In this document: positions 7,694 through 15,549 of the stretch, piece after piece
How positions within the stretch are numbered: the stretch's first letter is position 1
How the letters are laid out: each line of letters opens with the position of its first letter
IMG/VR virus record: IMGVR_UViG_3300006802_000078
Location: 27,626-91,625 of that record
Source of the DNA: a virus
Direction: 5' to 3' (one strand)
DNA length: 64,000 bases
Position numbers and translations under genes: made by a program
The notes under the pieces: model-generated
Databases searched by the model: none
Told to the model about the DNA's origin: nothing
What the model saw: the letters and a program-made list of their open reading frames with translations, nothing else

Positions 7694-8011
7694 CTACTCC
7701 TCAGTTGGGTTGGTGGTTGGTGCATCAGGCGCAGCGCTCGGCCAGCGAAGCGCCCGGAGCTGCATGTTGCAGCCAGTCGCGATGCGCAGCGGCACCTTGG
7801 CGACGAAGTAGCCAGGCGCCATCGACGGCATCGCCACGCTGCCGATGCTGCCGTCGTAGATCGTGTTCACGCCGTCCTCGCTGACGTGCTCGAGGTAGTC
7901 GTCGAAGTTCGTCGTGAGGTAGACTCGACAGTCGACGTGCAGCGTCGCAGGCTTCGCGCCGGCTGACGGCCCGTAGACGTCGAGGGTTGCGGTCATGCTG
8001 TGCCAGGGCAT
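7694..8011 (-). CDS. hypothetical beta-rich protein
   Basis: Encodes 105 residues, mainly alternating strand patterns (TATLDVYG, ATLHVDCRVYLTT, YFVAKVPLRIATG). ATG at 8011 follows GGGAGG by 9 nt; ATG 7996 is an alternative. No family recognised. Confidence 0.68.
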   Translation of the reverse strand: MPWHSMTATLDVYGPSAGAKPATLHVDCRVYLTTNFDDYLEHVSEDGVNTIYDGSIGSVAMPSMAPGYFVAKVPLRIATGCNMQLRALRWPSAAPDAPTTNPTEE

Positions 8012-8487
8012 CAGTGCCAGCCTCCCGTTGCTTCGATCTCGGCCGTCTCGTCCCAGAAGCGCAGCGACTCATCGTCTGGCTCGTCGACCGAGGCCTTGCC
8101 GGTGACCCGACCGATGATCGGCACCAGCGGCTCACCAAGGCCAGCCTGGCGCTCACGCACCAGCCAGCTCCCGAAGACCTCGCCGTAGTCGACGCCATCC
8201 GCGTCACCAGCATCGAACTTGCAGATGTCCTCGCGCAGACGTTCGAGCCACTCGGGCTCCTCGTCGGGCGCGCAGCCGTCGAGCCAGAGCTCGTAGAAGG
8301 CGAGGCTCGTCAGGCGCTGGGCGCTGCACCAGGTGAAGGCGCGATCCGGCGAGCAGGCGAAGGCGGCACGCAGCTGCGGCCAGAGCTCGGGGGGCACCGC
8401 GTGCTGTCGGAGCCAGCTCTCATTGTCCTTGCGCTGCCCCCAGTAGGGGAAGTCGAGCAGGTCGAACTCGATGCGGTAGAAGATCAT
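8011..8487 (-). CDS. hypothetical protein
   Basis: Encodes 158 residues; aromatic N-terminus (MIFYRIEFDLLDFPYWGQ), helical middle, acidic C-terminus. Stop and the next start share base 8011. Unknown function. Confidence 0.72.
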   Translation of the reverse strand: MIFYRIEFDLLDFPYWGQRKDNESWLRQHAVPPELWPQLRAAFACSPDRAFTWCSAQRLTSLAFYELWLDGCAPDEEPEWLERLREDICKFDAGDADGVDYGEVFGSWLVRERQAGLGEPLVPIIGRVTGKASVDEPDDESLRFWDETAEIEATGGWH

Positions 8488-8798
8488 GACACACCTCGGA
8501 TGCGGCGCGCGGCCGCCTTGAGCACACAGACTCGCTCAGCCAGGGTCGTGCCGTTCCAGCCCGTGGCTTGACAGACCAAGCGGGCGGCGTTGCTGTTGAT
8601 CAGCGTGTCGGCCAGACGATCCCACTCGCGCAGCGGGATGTCGTTGAAGTGCGGGTCGGCACTGGCCTTGACGCGCTCGGCGCCGATGCGACGTGACACC
8701 ATATCAACCACGACAGCGTTCACGAACTGGTCGTAGTAGTCGTCGTGCGAGACGAGGCGGTTCATGTAGTCGGCGCGGGTGAAGCGAAGCTCAGACAT
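8484..8798 (-). CDS. hypothetical helical protein
   Basis: Encodes 104 residues, all-helical in appearance with a basic C-terminus (LKAAARRIRGVS). Overlaps the downstream start as ATGA. No recognised motif. Confidence 0.72.
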   Translation of the reverse strand: MSELRFTRADYMNRLVSHDDYYDQFVNAVVVDMVSRRIGAERVKASADPHFNDIPLREWDRLADTLINSNAARLVCQATGWNGTTLAERVCVLKAAARRIRGVS

Positions 8799-8799
8799 G

Positions 8800-9153
8800 T
8801 CAGTACCCCATCGCTTCGGCGGAGTAGTCGCGCTGCCCGCTGCTCTGCTTCACCCAGCGGGGCACGAGGAAGGGCAGCAGCTCGCCGCCGAAGCCCAGTG
8901 CCTCCACTGAGGCGAGCTGCTCGACAGCGCAGACGTCGACATGGTGCGTCTGCATGCGGCCGTCGCAGTCGCGGCCGTCGGTGTGGGTCTCCCGCACCAC
9001 GGTGCCTTCGTCGGCGTCCCAGGTGTAGGTGCAGTCGTAGCTCGACCAGCCCTCGTCGGTGTCCTCGGAGTGGCTGAAGCTCGCGACCGGCTCGTCGGGG
9101 GTGAGCTGGATGAAGATCCAGAATCCACTCTCGTGGGCGTAGAAGTTGGGCAT
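8800..9153 (-). CDS. hypothetical protein
   Basis: Encodes 117 residues; beta-rich N-terminal half with histidines and aspartates (RETHTDGRDCDG, QTHHVDVC) that could bind a metal, though no known motif is formed. The C-terminal half has FLVPRWVKQSSGQRDYS, which resembles a short substrate-contact loop only superficially. Start at 9153 has GGGGAA upstream. Confidence 0.7.
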   Translation of the reverse strand: MPNFYAHESGFWIFIQLTPDEPVASFSHSEDTDEGWSSYDCTYTWDADEGTVVRETHTDGRDCDGRMQTHHVDVCAVEQLASVEALGFGGELLPFLVPRWVKQSSGQRDYSAEAMGY

Positions 9154-9155
9154 GG

Positions 9156-9668
9156 TCAGTTCCCCGTGAAAGATGGGTGGCGGGCATTCGTCGGGATGTG
9201 GCCCAGCGCAGCCAAGCTCTGGAACCCGCCGCCATCGACGACGACCAGGTGGTCGAGCAGCGTGATGCCGATGACCTCGGCAGCCCTGCACAAACGGCGG
9301 GTCACCTCGATGTCCTCAGCCGAGGGCTTCGTGTCCCTGGATGGGTGGTTGTGCGCGATGATGAAGCACACCGCACGGTCGTAGGCCATGACTCGCCGGA
9401 GCACGACAGCCGGGTCAACGATGGTGCACTTCCCGTTGCCGACGCTGACCACCTCGACACCGAGCGGGCGGTTGTTTCGCAGCATCGGCACGACAACGAG
9501 CCGCTCCTCGCCGCTGCCGTCGAAGTAGGGCAGCACCAGCGCAGCAGCATCAGCAGGCGACAGCAGCGGCGCCTTCGGCACAGCCGGTGGAGCCAGCACA
9601 GCCACCGCCCGGCGCTGCTGGTCAGGCGTCGCCGCTTGCCAGAGATCCCAAAGCTCGCGCATCTTCAT
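9156..9668 (-). CDS. RadC-like JAB/MPN-domain protein
   Basis: Encodes 170 residues that correspond to the C-terminal JAB domain of RadC (UPF0758) proteins. The JAMM zinc motif is complete: H106-x-H108-x7-S116-x2-D119 in the stretch IIAHNHPSRDTKPSAED, with a likely catalytic Glu at 55 (EERLVVV). After it come VTRRLCRAAEVIGITLLDHLVV and a GGFQSLA ending, both typical of RadC. The N-terminal helix-hairpin-helix region of chromosomal RadC is missing. RadC homologues are frequent on phages and plasmids, but their reaction is not settled. It sits mid-cluster, between two unrelated small genes. Confidence 0.92.
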   Translation of the reverse strand: MKMRELWDLWQAATPDQQRRAVAVLAPPAVPKAPLLSPADAAALVLPYFDGSGEERLVVVPMLRNNRPLGVEVVSVGNGKCTIVDPAVVLRRVMAYDRAVCFIIAHNHPSRDTKPSAEDIEVTRRLCRAAEVIGITLLDHLVVVDGGGFQSLAALGHIPTNARHPSFTGN

Positions 9669-10012
9669 GTTTCAGCCTCCTCGCCGACCAAGTCGGCAAG
9701 CTCTGGTGCGACGAACTCGAAGCTCGTCCAGGGCCACGCCGCCGTGGTCCCATCAGCACCTATGACCATGGCGTAGACGACGCCGTCAACCTTGGCGAAG
9801 TCGACACAGCGGCCTCGCATCTGCACCGGCTGCGACGGCGCTGGCGCAGCCACGCCCGAGTTGCTCAGCCACATGCCAGCGACGTCTTGGCGCCAGTGGG
9901 CGAGTCGTCGCTCGTAGAAATCATCTGCTTCGACGACGCGCAGGCCGACCAGATCGGACAGCTCAGTGACGGCCTCGCCAAAGAAGATGGCGCTCCACTC
10001 GGTCTCGGTCAC
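9665..10012 (-). CDS. hypothetical protein (GTG start)
   Basis: Encodes 115 residues. The start is taken as GTG at 10012, which overlaps the upstream stop (GTGA) and has GGAGGC upstream. The middle region (MRGRCVDFAKVDGVVYAMVIGADGTTAAWPW) reads like a small SH3-like barrel. Function unknown. Confidence 0.68.
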   Translation of the reverse strand: MTETEWSAIFFGEAVTELSDLVGLRVVEADDFYERRLAHWRQDVAGMWLSNSGVAAPAPSQPVQMRGRCVDFAKVDGVVYAMVIGADGTTAAWPWTSFEFVAPELADLVGEEAET

Positions 10013-10302
10013 GATGCCTCCAGGTCTGCGAGCTGGTCTCGCACCTCGCGCGCCAGGTCGAGGCTGTTGCTGCGGCGGTCCAGGGTCACGACGGCCCAGT
10101 GCCGGTAGCCGTAGGCGCCACCGGTGAAGGAGTTGTCGCCGGTCTGCCAGCCGAAGCATGGGCTGCCGGGATCCCAGCCGACGGTCACGGTCATGGACGG
10201 GAAGGAATCGTCCTCGCAGCCTTCGGCGCGGTACTCGTCACCGATGTGGGCCTTGAGGTCGATGAAGAGCTGGCGCAGGGCGCGCAGCGACGGGAGCTTC
10301 AT
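10009..10302 (-). CDS. hypothetical protein
   Basis: Encodes 97 residues: an N-terminal helix (LRALRQLFIDLKAHIGDEY), strands (MTVTVGWD, WAVVTLD) and a C-terminal acidic helix. Start at 10302 follows AGGAGACTGAC. Not recognised. Confidence 0.72.
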   Translation of the reverse strand: MKLPSLRALRQLFIDLKAHIGDEYRAEGCEDDSFPSMTVTVGWDPGSPCFGWQTGDNSFTGGAYGYRHWAVVTLDRRSNSLDLAREVRDQLADLEAS

Positions 10303-10303
10303 G

Positions 10304-10612
10304 TCAGTCTCCTGCGATGGTGATGTTGGACCAGTCCTCGGGCGTCATCTCAGCGCCGTCGTGGCGGAAGACGGCCCGCGCCCGGTGTCTCGCCGGGTCC
10401 GCCCCGTAGAGCACGGCTTCCCAGTAGGTGTCGCCGAGCGACCGCAGGTCGATCTGCAGGAACCCGGCGCGCTTCACGTGCGGGCCGAGGTCGGCGAGCC
10501 GCGGGAACAGCGGGGGCTGCAGGGCTTCGACACCGCAGCCGGGGCACGGCAGGGTGCTGCCGTCGGACTGTTGACGATGGGCCACACGGCCGCAAGCGAT
10601 ACAGACGATCAT
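10304..10612 (-). CDS. hypothetical zinc-ribbon protein
   Basis: Encodes 102 residues starting with a clear zinc ribbon: C4-I-A-C7 and C23-P-G-C26. The rest is unassigned (VKRAGFLQIDL, AVFRHDGAEMTPEDW). It lies 3 bp downstream of the 42-residue gene at 10616-10744. Likely nucleic-acid or protein binding, by analogy with other zinc ribbons. Confidence 0.75.
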   Translation of the reverse strand: MIVCIACGRVAHRQQSDGSTLPCPGCGVEALQPPLFPRLADLGPHVKRAGFLQIDLRSLGDTYWEAVLYGADPARHRARAVFRHDGAEMTPEDWSNITIAGD

Positions 10613-10615
10613 TCG

Positions 10616-10744
10616 CTACTCCAAGTCAGTCATGCGGGTGGCGTACACTGCGCCGGGGTAGGCGCTGTTGGTGTCGCCCTCCCACACCAGGCCGGCGGCC
10701 TCGGGGGCGACACCGGCCGCGATGTCGTCGATGGTGAGCATCAT
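10616..10744 (-). CDS. small hypothetical protein (42 aa)
   Basis: Short frame found by reading the gap between 10612 and 10805: 42 residues starting MMLTIDDIAAG and ending TRMTDLE. GGAG lies 9 nt upstream of the first ATG. It fills what would otherwise be an unusual gap in this packed cluster and ends 3 bp before the next start, which supports it. Confidence 0.5.
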   Translation of the reverse strand: MMLTIDDIAAGVAPEAAGLVWEGDTNSAYPGAVYATRMTDLE

Positions 10745-10755
10745 GAGGGGTGCTC

Positions 10756-10818
10756 CTACCAGTCGTGGACGACAGAGCCGTCCTCGTTGCGCTCGGCGTC
10801 GAAGTCAGCCTCGGCCAT
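10756..10818 (-). CDS. candidate microprotein (20 aa)
   Basis: ATG at 10818 follows GGGAG by 6 nt and overlaps the 3' end of the upstream gene by 14 bp. It encodes 20 residues, MAEADFDAERNEDGSVVHDW. Its position and ribosome binding site match the rest of the cluster, but the length makes chance possible. Confidence 0.35.
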   Translation of the reverse strand: MAEADFDAERNEDGSVVHDW

Positions 10819-11755
10819 CGTCGTCTCCCTCGATTTCGAGCTCCCGCGCCAGCCGCTCAAGCTCCGCCAGCCGGAACTCGTGGCAGCCGACGATGAGGGT
10901 ACCGTCAGCCCGCGCCGTGTTCACAGAGAAGCCATCAAGGCTGACGCCTGTGATGTCCCGCGCTTGACCCTGACGCTGCGCGCGTCTCACCAGGCCGAGC
11001 AGGAGCGACCCCCGTGACTTCACCTCGGAGGCGGACACCCGCAGGTTCTGGCTGGTGTGCACGTAGCCCGCCTCGAGACGCAAGAGGTCGCCGTGCTGCT
11101 CCCGGCACTGGACCATGAGCCGGTAGCCCAAGGTCTTGCCCGTCGTACGCCACTCGGCGATGGCAGTAGGCAGATCTCGGCGGCTATCGGCCATGGCCTG
11201 CTCTTGCCGGGCCCACCTCGCAGCGCCCCGCGCACGGCGCTGGGCGTCGAGCTCCGCCTCGTAGCCCCGGTGCTCCGCATAGAGCTCCTCCGAGACGCCG
11301 CCCGACTCGTCGCCCGACTCGTCGATACCGGCGAGCTCAGCTGCTGAGGCAGCATCATCGACAGCACCCATCAGCTCACGCAGGAGCTTCCGCCTGGAGG
11401 GCTTGCGGGTCACGGTCGCCAGCTCGGCGAGCTTCGCGTCGCGGATCGTGAGCCATGCCTGCATCACCTCGGCGGCGGTCGTGCTGCGCGTCAGGCGCAT
11501 CGACGGCGGCAGACTCACGACGCGTCGGCCGCGCACCGCACCCATTGCCAGCCCGATGTGGGTCGAGGTGGTCACGCCGTGGTAGTCGCGGCTCTCCAGC
11601 AGCACACCGCCGTCGACGTGCATGCCGATCAGCGTCGAGTAGCTGAAGAGATACGGACCGTCGAAGCGGATGTTTCCGCTGTAGCCGGACTCCTGGGTCT
11701 TACCCGCCCAGTAGTGGGCGACCTCGTCGTTGTTTCGCAGAGACTGTCGTGTCAT
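10805..11755 (-). CDS. hypothetical protein, N-terminus related to 25592-25993
   Basis: Encodes 316 residues. The first 45 residues (DEVAHYWAGKTQES, then YLFSYSTLIG) resemble the start of the plus-strand gene 25592-25993 (QQVADYWSGRTRPP, TYTLYGSCLLIA), so a domain is shared between the leftward and rightward clusters. Residues 140-220 are a long charged helical stretch, and the C-terminus is acidic. ATG at 11755 follows GAGGTGACCCC. Function unknown. Confidence 0.76.
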   Translation of the reverse strand: MTRQSLRNNDEVAHYWAGKTQESGYSGNIRFDGPYLFSYSTLIGMHVDGGVLLESRDYHGVTTSTHIGLAMGAVRGRRVVSLPPSMRLTRSTTAAEVMQAWLTIRDAKLAELATVTRKPSRRKLLRELMGAVDDAASAAELAGIDESGDESGGVSEELYAEHRGYEAELDAQRRARGAARWARQEQAMADSRRDLPTAIAEWRTTGKTLGYRLMVQCREQHGDLLRLEAGYVHTSQNLRVSASEVKSRGSLLLGLVRRAQRQGQARDITGVSLDGFSVNTARADGTLIVGCHEFRLAELERLARELEIEGDDDGRG

Positions 11756-11759
11756 GGGG

Positions 11760-12194
11760 TCACCTCGTGTAGCAGAGATCGAACGAGTGATATGGCTCGG
11801 TGTACCAGCCGTGCTCGGTGCTCCAGCAGTAGCGCTTCGGCACCACCGCGCCGCCGCCGAAGCTGTCGGTGATGCCCCACTGGTAGGGGCCAGACTCCCA
11901 GCACAGGCGCCAGCAGCCCGAGGGCTCCCCCTCGGTCTGCTCGGGCGGGGAGACGAGCACCTCACCGGCCCAGTGCTCGCCGTGCTCGCGCGCCGCACGC
12001 TTGAAGAGGCAGGCTGCGCCCCGCACGATGGCGTCCTCCATCGAGACAGGGGCGCCGTCGGTGTCGACGGTCTTCGCCCAAGCCAGGGCAGTAGCTCCAC
12101 GACGAACGGCAGCATCGCGCTTGGCCTCATTGCTGAGGGAGCGGCAGCGCAGGGAGTCGTCGAAGTAGCCCCGCAGAAAGTCAAGATCGGCCAT
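11760..12194 (-). CDS. hypothetical protein
   Basis: Encodes 144 residues: helical N-terminal half (RCRSLSNEAKRDAAVRRGATALAWA) and an aromatic, glycine-rich C-terminal half (CWRLCWESGPYQWG, HGWYTEPYHSFDLCY). Cysteines are present but form no known motif. Start chosen at ATG 12194, just after the upstream stop. Not recognised. Confidence 0.72.
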   Translation of the reverse strand: MADLDFLRGYFDDSLRCRSLSNEAKRDAAVRRGATALAWAKTVDTDGAPVSMEDAIVRGAACLFKRAAREHGEHWAGEVLVSPPEQTEGEPSGCWRLCWESGPYQWGITDSFGGGAVVPKRYCWSTEHGWYTEPYHSFDLCYTR

Positions 12195-12196
12195 GG

Positions 12197-12910
12197 TCAA
12201 CACCCCATGCGGCGCTCGGCCGCAACCTCGGCGGCGTAGGCCGCACTGTCGTTGTCGTAGTTTCTGACCCACTTCAGCAGCACGCGCTGCTTGGCGTCGA
12301 GGTAGCGTTCGGCCACGCCGGGCACGACCCGGTCGCCCCTGCAGGTAGGGCAGGTGACGTCGTAGTCGCCTCGACGGTAGCGCGACTCGCCCGTCTCCTC
12401 GTCGATGTCGTCGCGCCAGAACTCGTCGTCGCCCCAGATGCCGCCGGCGTCGATGCTCGGGTTCGTCACCTTGCCCCCGCCGCCGCACATGTGGCAGACC
12501 TCGTAGGCTGCGGGCAGCTCGACGATGAAGCTGGTGCCCTCGGCAGCATGCCACTCCTGGTAGGTCACGTCGTGGGCAGGGACGGTGACGTAGCCGTGGC
12601 GGTGGTATCGCTCCTTGTCGAGGATGGCCTGCAGCTCCTCCTCGGCCACACCCTGCTTACGTAGTCGCTCGACCTGGTAGTCATAGGCGAAGACCTGCTT
12701 CGCTTCGACGTGGTGCACGTGCTCGGTCCAGGTGCCCTCGAACAGCTCGGAGAGCAGGTCTTCGTCCTCGACCTCGCTCAAGTCGCAGACGAGGGTGCGC
12801 CGCTGCGCATCGAACCTGGCGTGCCGCGCCAGCCAGCCGGGGCCGGCGAGGGCGGCGAGCACACGGCGGTCCCCCCAGTAGTTGTACTCTTCCATGCTAC
12901 GAGGCATCAT
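12197..12910 (-). CDS. protein with DnaJ-like zinc-finger motifs
   Basis: Encodes 237 residues. It carries C139-H-M-C142-G-G-G-G-K and C187-P-T-C190-R-G-D-R, two half-sites in the style of DnaJ cysteine-rich repeats (CxxCxGxG), separated by a 44-residue acidic insert. A full DnaJ zinc-binding domain has four such repeats and a J domain; neither is present. A helical region at 75-105 precedes the finger. Start: GGAGG lies 3 nt before the first of two ATG codons at 12910; the second (12907) has better spacing. Confidence 0.74.
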   Translation of the reverse strand: MMPRSMEEYNYWGDRRVLAALAGPGWLARHARFDAQRRTLVCDLSEVEDEDLLSELFEGTWTEHVHHVEAKQVFAYDYQVERLRKQGVAEEELQAILDKERYHRHGYVTVPAHDVTYQEWHAAEGTSFIVELPAAYEVCHMCGGGGKVTNPSIDAGGIWGDDEFWRDDIDEETGESRYRRGDYDVTCPTCRGDRVVPGVAERYLDAKQRVLLKWVRNYDNDSAAYAAEVAAERRMGC

Positions 12911-13236
12911 CCACCTCCGAGGAGGCGCCGGGCCTCCTGCTCGTTGAGCATGCTGCGCACGACGCGTCGTCGGTTCTGGTACTTCTCGCCGGTGTGCTCG
13001 TAGCACACGCCGAGACCGTTCATGTGGGGCTTGCCGAGCTGGTGCCCCGTGATCTCCCACTCGACCCAGCGGGTGCCGGGCGCAGGCGGAGTCAGCCGCT
13101 TGCCCGAGAGGCTGTCCTCGATCCAGCAGAGCAGCCGACCCTGGTACTCGGGCACATTCTCGTGCTCGTGCTGCCACGTGCGGTGCACGGTGCCTCCGGG
13201 GAACATCACCGTGGTCTGAACACACCAGTCGCTCAT
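12907..13236 (-). CDS. hypothetical protein
   Basis: Encodes 109 residues with mixed strands and helices and a basic C-terminus (YQNRRRVVRSMLNEQEARRLLGG). ATG at 13236 follows GGAGGTACGCG. It overlaps the stop of the 33-residue gene upstream (TGA at 13233-13235). Unrecognised. Confidence 0.72.
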   Translation of the reverse strand: MSDWCVQTTVMFPGGTVHRTWQHEHENVPEYQGRLLCWIEDSLSGKRLTPPAPGTRWVEWEITGHQLGKPHMNGLGVCYEHTGEKYQNRRRVVRSMLNEQEARRLLGGG

Positions 13237-13334
13237 CGCGTACCTCCTGCACAGATGTGGGGCCAGCGCACGGCGGAAGCGTCGCCGCCGAGCCACTCGG
13301 ACTGGGGATGGAACATGTGTCGAGTGTCAGACAT
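13233..13334 (-). CDS. small hypothetical protein (33 aa)
   Basis: Short frame of 33 residues (starts MSDTRHMFHPQ, ends ICAGGTR). It has a strong ribosome binding site (GAAGGAG, 7 nt before the ATG) and its stop codon overlaps the ATG of the next gene. It fills exactly the gap between two larger genes, so it is likely real. Function unknown. Confidence 0.55.
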   Translation of the reverse strand: MSDTRHMFHPQSEWLGGDASAVRWPHICAGGTR

Positions 13335-13346
13335 CGGCGCTCTCCT

Positions 13347-13817
13347 TCAGTTGCGAACCACGATCCAGGGCCGCTTGCCCGTGACATCGCGCGGCCCGTC
13401 GATGTAGGCAGTGCCACTGTTGCTGTAGATGCAGACGTAGACCCGCCTCCAGCGATTGCTCCACAGCACCTTGCTGCCATGCGTGAGCCGACTGCCGTAG
13501 CCGCTGGCCGTCTGCTGCAGGCCCTTCTCCTGCCAGGGCAAGAGCTCGACACGCGCCGGCACGTAGCCAGCCTTGCCGACGTCGAGCATGTAGGGGGCGC
13601 CCTCTCCGCTGAAGCGCAGGGCCCAGCAGGCCTCGGCTCGGGTGGGCCACTCGCCGACGAGCAGGTGGGTCGGGGCCTCGACCCACTCACGATCCTGCAT
13701 GAGCCAGACACACGGGCCATCCTCGCCGCGACCCTTCCAGACACGCCAGACATCATCGACATGCTCGACGTGGTAGTGCCACTTCTCGCCGTCCTGCCAG
13801 TGAAGCTCCTCAGTCAT
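13347..13817 (-). CDS. hypothetical tryptophan-rich protein
   Basis: Encodes 156 residues with ten or more tryptophans spaced in short strands (WHYHVEHVDDVWRVWKG, KVLWSNRWRRVYVCIY), suggesting a compact beta structure. No family recognised. It starts within the 3' end of the upstream gene (8-bp overlap). Confidence 0.72.
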   Translation of the reverse strand: MTEELHWQDGEKWHYHVEHVDDVWRVWKGRGEDGPCVWLMQDREWVEAPTHLLVGEWPTRAEACWALRFSGEGAPYMLDVGKAGYVPARVELLPWQEKGLQQTASGYGSRLTHGSKVLWSNRWRRVYVCIYSNSGTAYIDGPRDVTGKRPWIVVRN

Positions 13818-14268
13818 GGGTCACCTCGCGCATGTGGAGGATGCAGGCCACGAGGGCCTCGGTGGGATCGGTGACGTTGGCGAGGGCGGGGACGTGTCGA
13901 ATCCCCAGGTGGCCCTCGAAGGCGTAGAAGTAGGAGACGCCGCTCGCATGCCGGAGCGCCCACACTCCCGGCGCCACGCTGGACCACAGCGCCGTCCACG
14001 AGTCCTCCTCCGAGGCCCCGCAGAGCCGGGCGAGGTGGGCGCGGGCGTGGAAGACCCCAGTGGGGTCGGAGAGGTCGACGTCGGGCCAACGCCCATCGAG
14101 GTACGGGTGCGAGATGATGCCGTTCTTTACGCCGATGAAGGCAAGCCGGAGGCCGGCAGAGCTCAGCGGGTAGCTGCCCCCGAGGATGACGTCGCGGCCA
14201 TCCGGGAGGGTGGAGGGACACCCGCGCCGGGCGAGGTCCGGCACCATGGGCAGGCGAAGATCAGACAT
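13810..14268 (-). CDS. hypothetical protein
   Basis: Encodes 152 residues, beta-rich N-terminal half (DVILGGSYPLSSAGLRLAFIG) and a more helical C-terminal half. ATG at 14268 is preceded by GAAGGAGAGC and overlaps the upstream stop. Not recognised. Confidence 0.72.
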   Translation of the reverse strand: MSDLRLPMVPDLARRGCPSTLPDGRDVILGGSYPLSSAGLRLAFIGVKNGIISHPYLDGRWPDVDLSDPTGVFHARAHLARLCGASEEDSWTALWSSVAPGVWALRHASGVSYFYAFEGHLGIRHVPALANVTDPTEALVACILHMREVTHD

Positions 14269-14764
14269 TATTGCTCTCCTTCGGGTAGGGCATCTCGACG
14301 AGGCCGAGCTCGTCGCAGATGTCGGCCGCCACTTCGGCGAGGTGGCCGCCGCCGGTGCCGTCGACCCACATCGACAGCTCGATGCGGAGGCGCAGTGCGA
14401 AGGCGTCGGGGGCGAGCCCCGTCACGGGCCAGCCATTGGCGGCGCGAAGGGCGCCGGCGTCGTGCCAGCGACCATCCCAGATGCCGACGCCGCAGCCGGC
14501 GAGGGTAGCGACGACGTCGGAGATCCATGCCGGGCCGACGGTGTCGCGCAGGTGCCAGACGTCGATGCCGCTCGACGCCAGGACGAAGCGGACGCGCATG
14601 GCGAACAGGTCGAGCGCACCGCTGAAGCGGAGCAGCTCGTCTCGGCAGCCGCTCAGGTCATGCTCGGCAGCATCAGAGCAGAGCAGGCCGAGGCACCACT
14701 CGGCGAGATCGAGAGGATCGTCGGGGTCGAAGACGCGCCCGGAGCGCTGGCATGGTGGGGTCAT
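14261..14764 (-). CDS. hypothetical protein
   Basis: Encodes 167 residues, largely helical with cysteines in the N-terminal third (WCLGLLCSDAAEHDLSGC). A segment ANGWPVTGLAPDAFALRLRIEL recalls the GWP motif of the 5387-6261 gene pair, but is too short to call homology. The start at 14764 follows the recurrent leader GAGGAGGCTTCGCC. Confidence 0.72.
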   Translation of the reverse strand: MTPPCQRSGRVFDPDDPLDLAEWCLGLLCSDAAEHDLSGCRDELLRFSGALDLFAMRVRFVLASSGIDVWHLRDTVGPAWISDVVATLAGCGVGIWDGRWHDAGALRAANGWPVTGLAPDAFALRLRIELSMWVDGTGGGHLAEVAADICDELGLVEMPYPKESNNV

Positions 14765-15012
14765 GGCGAAGCCTCCTCACGAAGTCGGCCCAAGTAGCGA
14801 GCCTGGGTCTGGTGCATCGCGACAGCCTCTGCTTTCGCCTGCTCCAGCGGCAGCGCCCGCTCGCCTCGGATGATCTGCCCGCGGACCTTGACCCAGGGCA
14901 GCCACAGGCCGGTGCCCTTGATGAGAAGCACCTCGACGGAATCCTCGGGCGGGAATCCGTAGGCACGAAGCGCGACGCCACCAGCATCGCTGCACTGTTC
15001 CCATTCTCGCAT
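14761..15012 (-). CDS. hypothetical protein ending EEASP
   Basis: Encodes 83 residues: a strand-rich start (SVEVLLIKGTGLWLPWVKVRG) and a helical end. Its last codons, read as EEASP, are also the Shine-Dalgarno leader of the downstream gene, as at 1501 and 4118. Unknown function. Confidence 0.7.
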   Translation of the reverse strand: MREWEQCSDAGGVALRAYGFPPEDSVEVLLIKGTGLWLPWVKVRGQIIRGERALPLEQAKAEAVAMHQTQARYLGRLREEASP

Positions 15013-15021
15013 GATGTCACC

Positions 15022-15546
15022 TCATCGAATGAAGTCGGCCCAGCAGGCCACGTAGAAGCGCCCGGTGTGCTCGGAGTAGCACAGCGTGGCGGCGTAGCTG
15101 TCGCCGGTGTTGCAGTAGAGGATGCCCCCGTCCTGACCCGAGCTGCCGCCCCAGCATGCCTCCTCCGGCATGTAGGTGCGGCGGAGCTGCGGGCCGGAAC
15201 CGTCCGAAGCGAAGGGCTGGAGGTACTCGACCCCGTGCGTGTCGAGGATGGCGTCAGCCACGGCCATGAGCGCGGTGATGTAGCTCGGGAAGCCGTGGCT
15301 GCGGCGGATGTGGTGCGCGCCAGCGGGGAACACGGCGGGGTTGAGCTCGTACTTGATCAGGCCGCGCACGACCCTGGCGTCGGCGTCGCTGAGCCAGGGC
15401 AGACCTCGCCGCAGGGTGCGCAGGCTCGGAGCTTGGTCTGGGTAGCTCGCCAGACGCTTGCGTCGCGACTCGTAGCGAGACCAGTAGGGGGACTCGTAGT
15501 CCGGGTGGTCCAGCGGGGTAGCCGCAGGCGAAGTCTCAACAGGCAA
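15022..15546 (-). CDS. hypothetical protein
   Basis: Encodes 174 residues with an arginine-rich N-terminal third (SRYESRRKRLASY, LRTLRRGLPWLS) and a C-terminal part rich in Cys, Tyr and Gly (EACWGGSSGQDGGILYCNTG). No motif recognised. Confidence 0.73.
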   Translation of the reverse strand: MPVETSPAATPLDHPDYESPYWSRYESRRKRLASYPDQAPSLRTLRRGLPWLSDADARVVRGLIKYELNPAVFPAGAHHIRRSHGFPSYITALMAVADAILDTHGVEYLQPFASDGSGPQLRRTYMPEEACWGGSSGQDGGILYCNTGDSYAATLCYSEHTGRFYVACWADFIR

Positions 15547-15549
15547 GGG

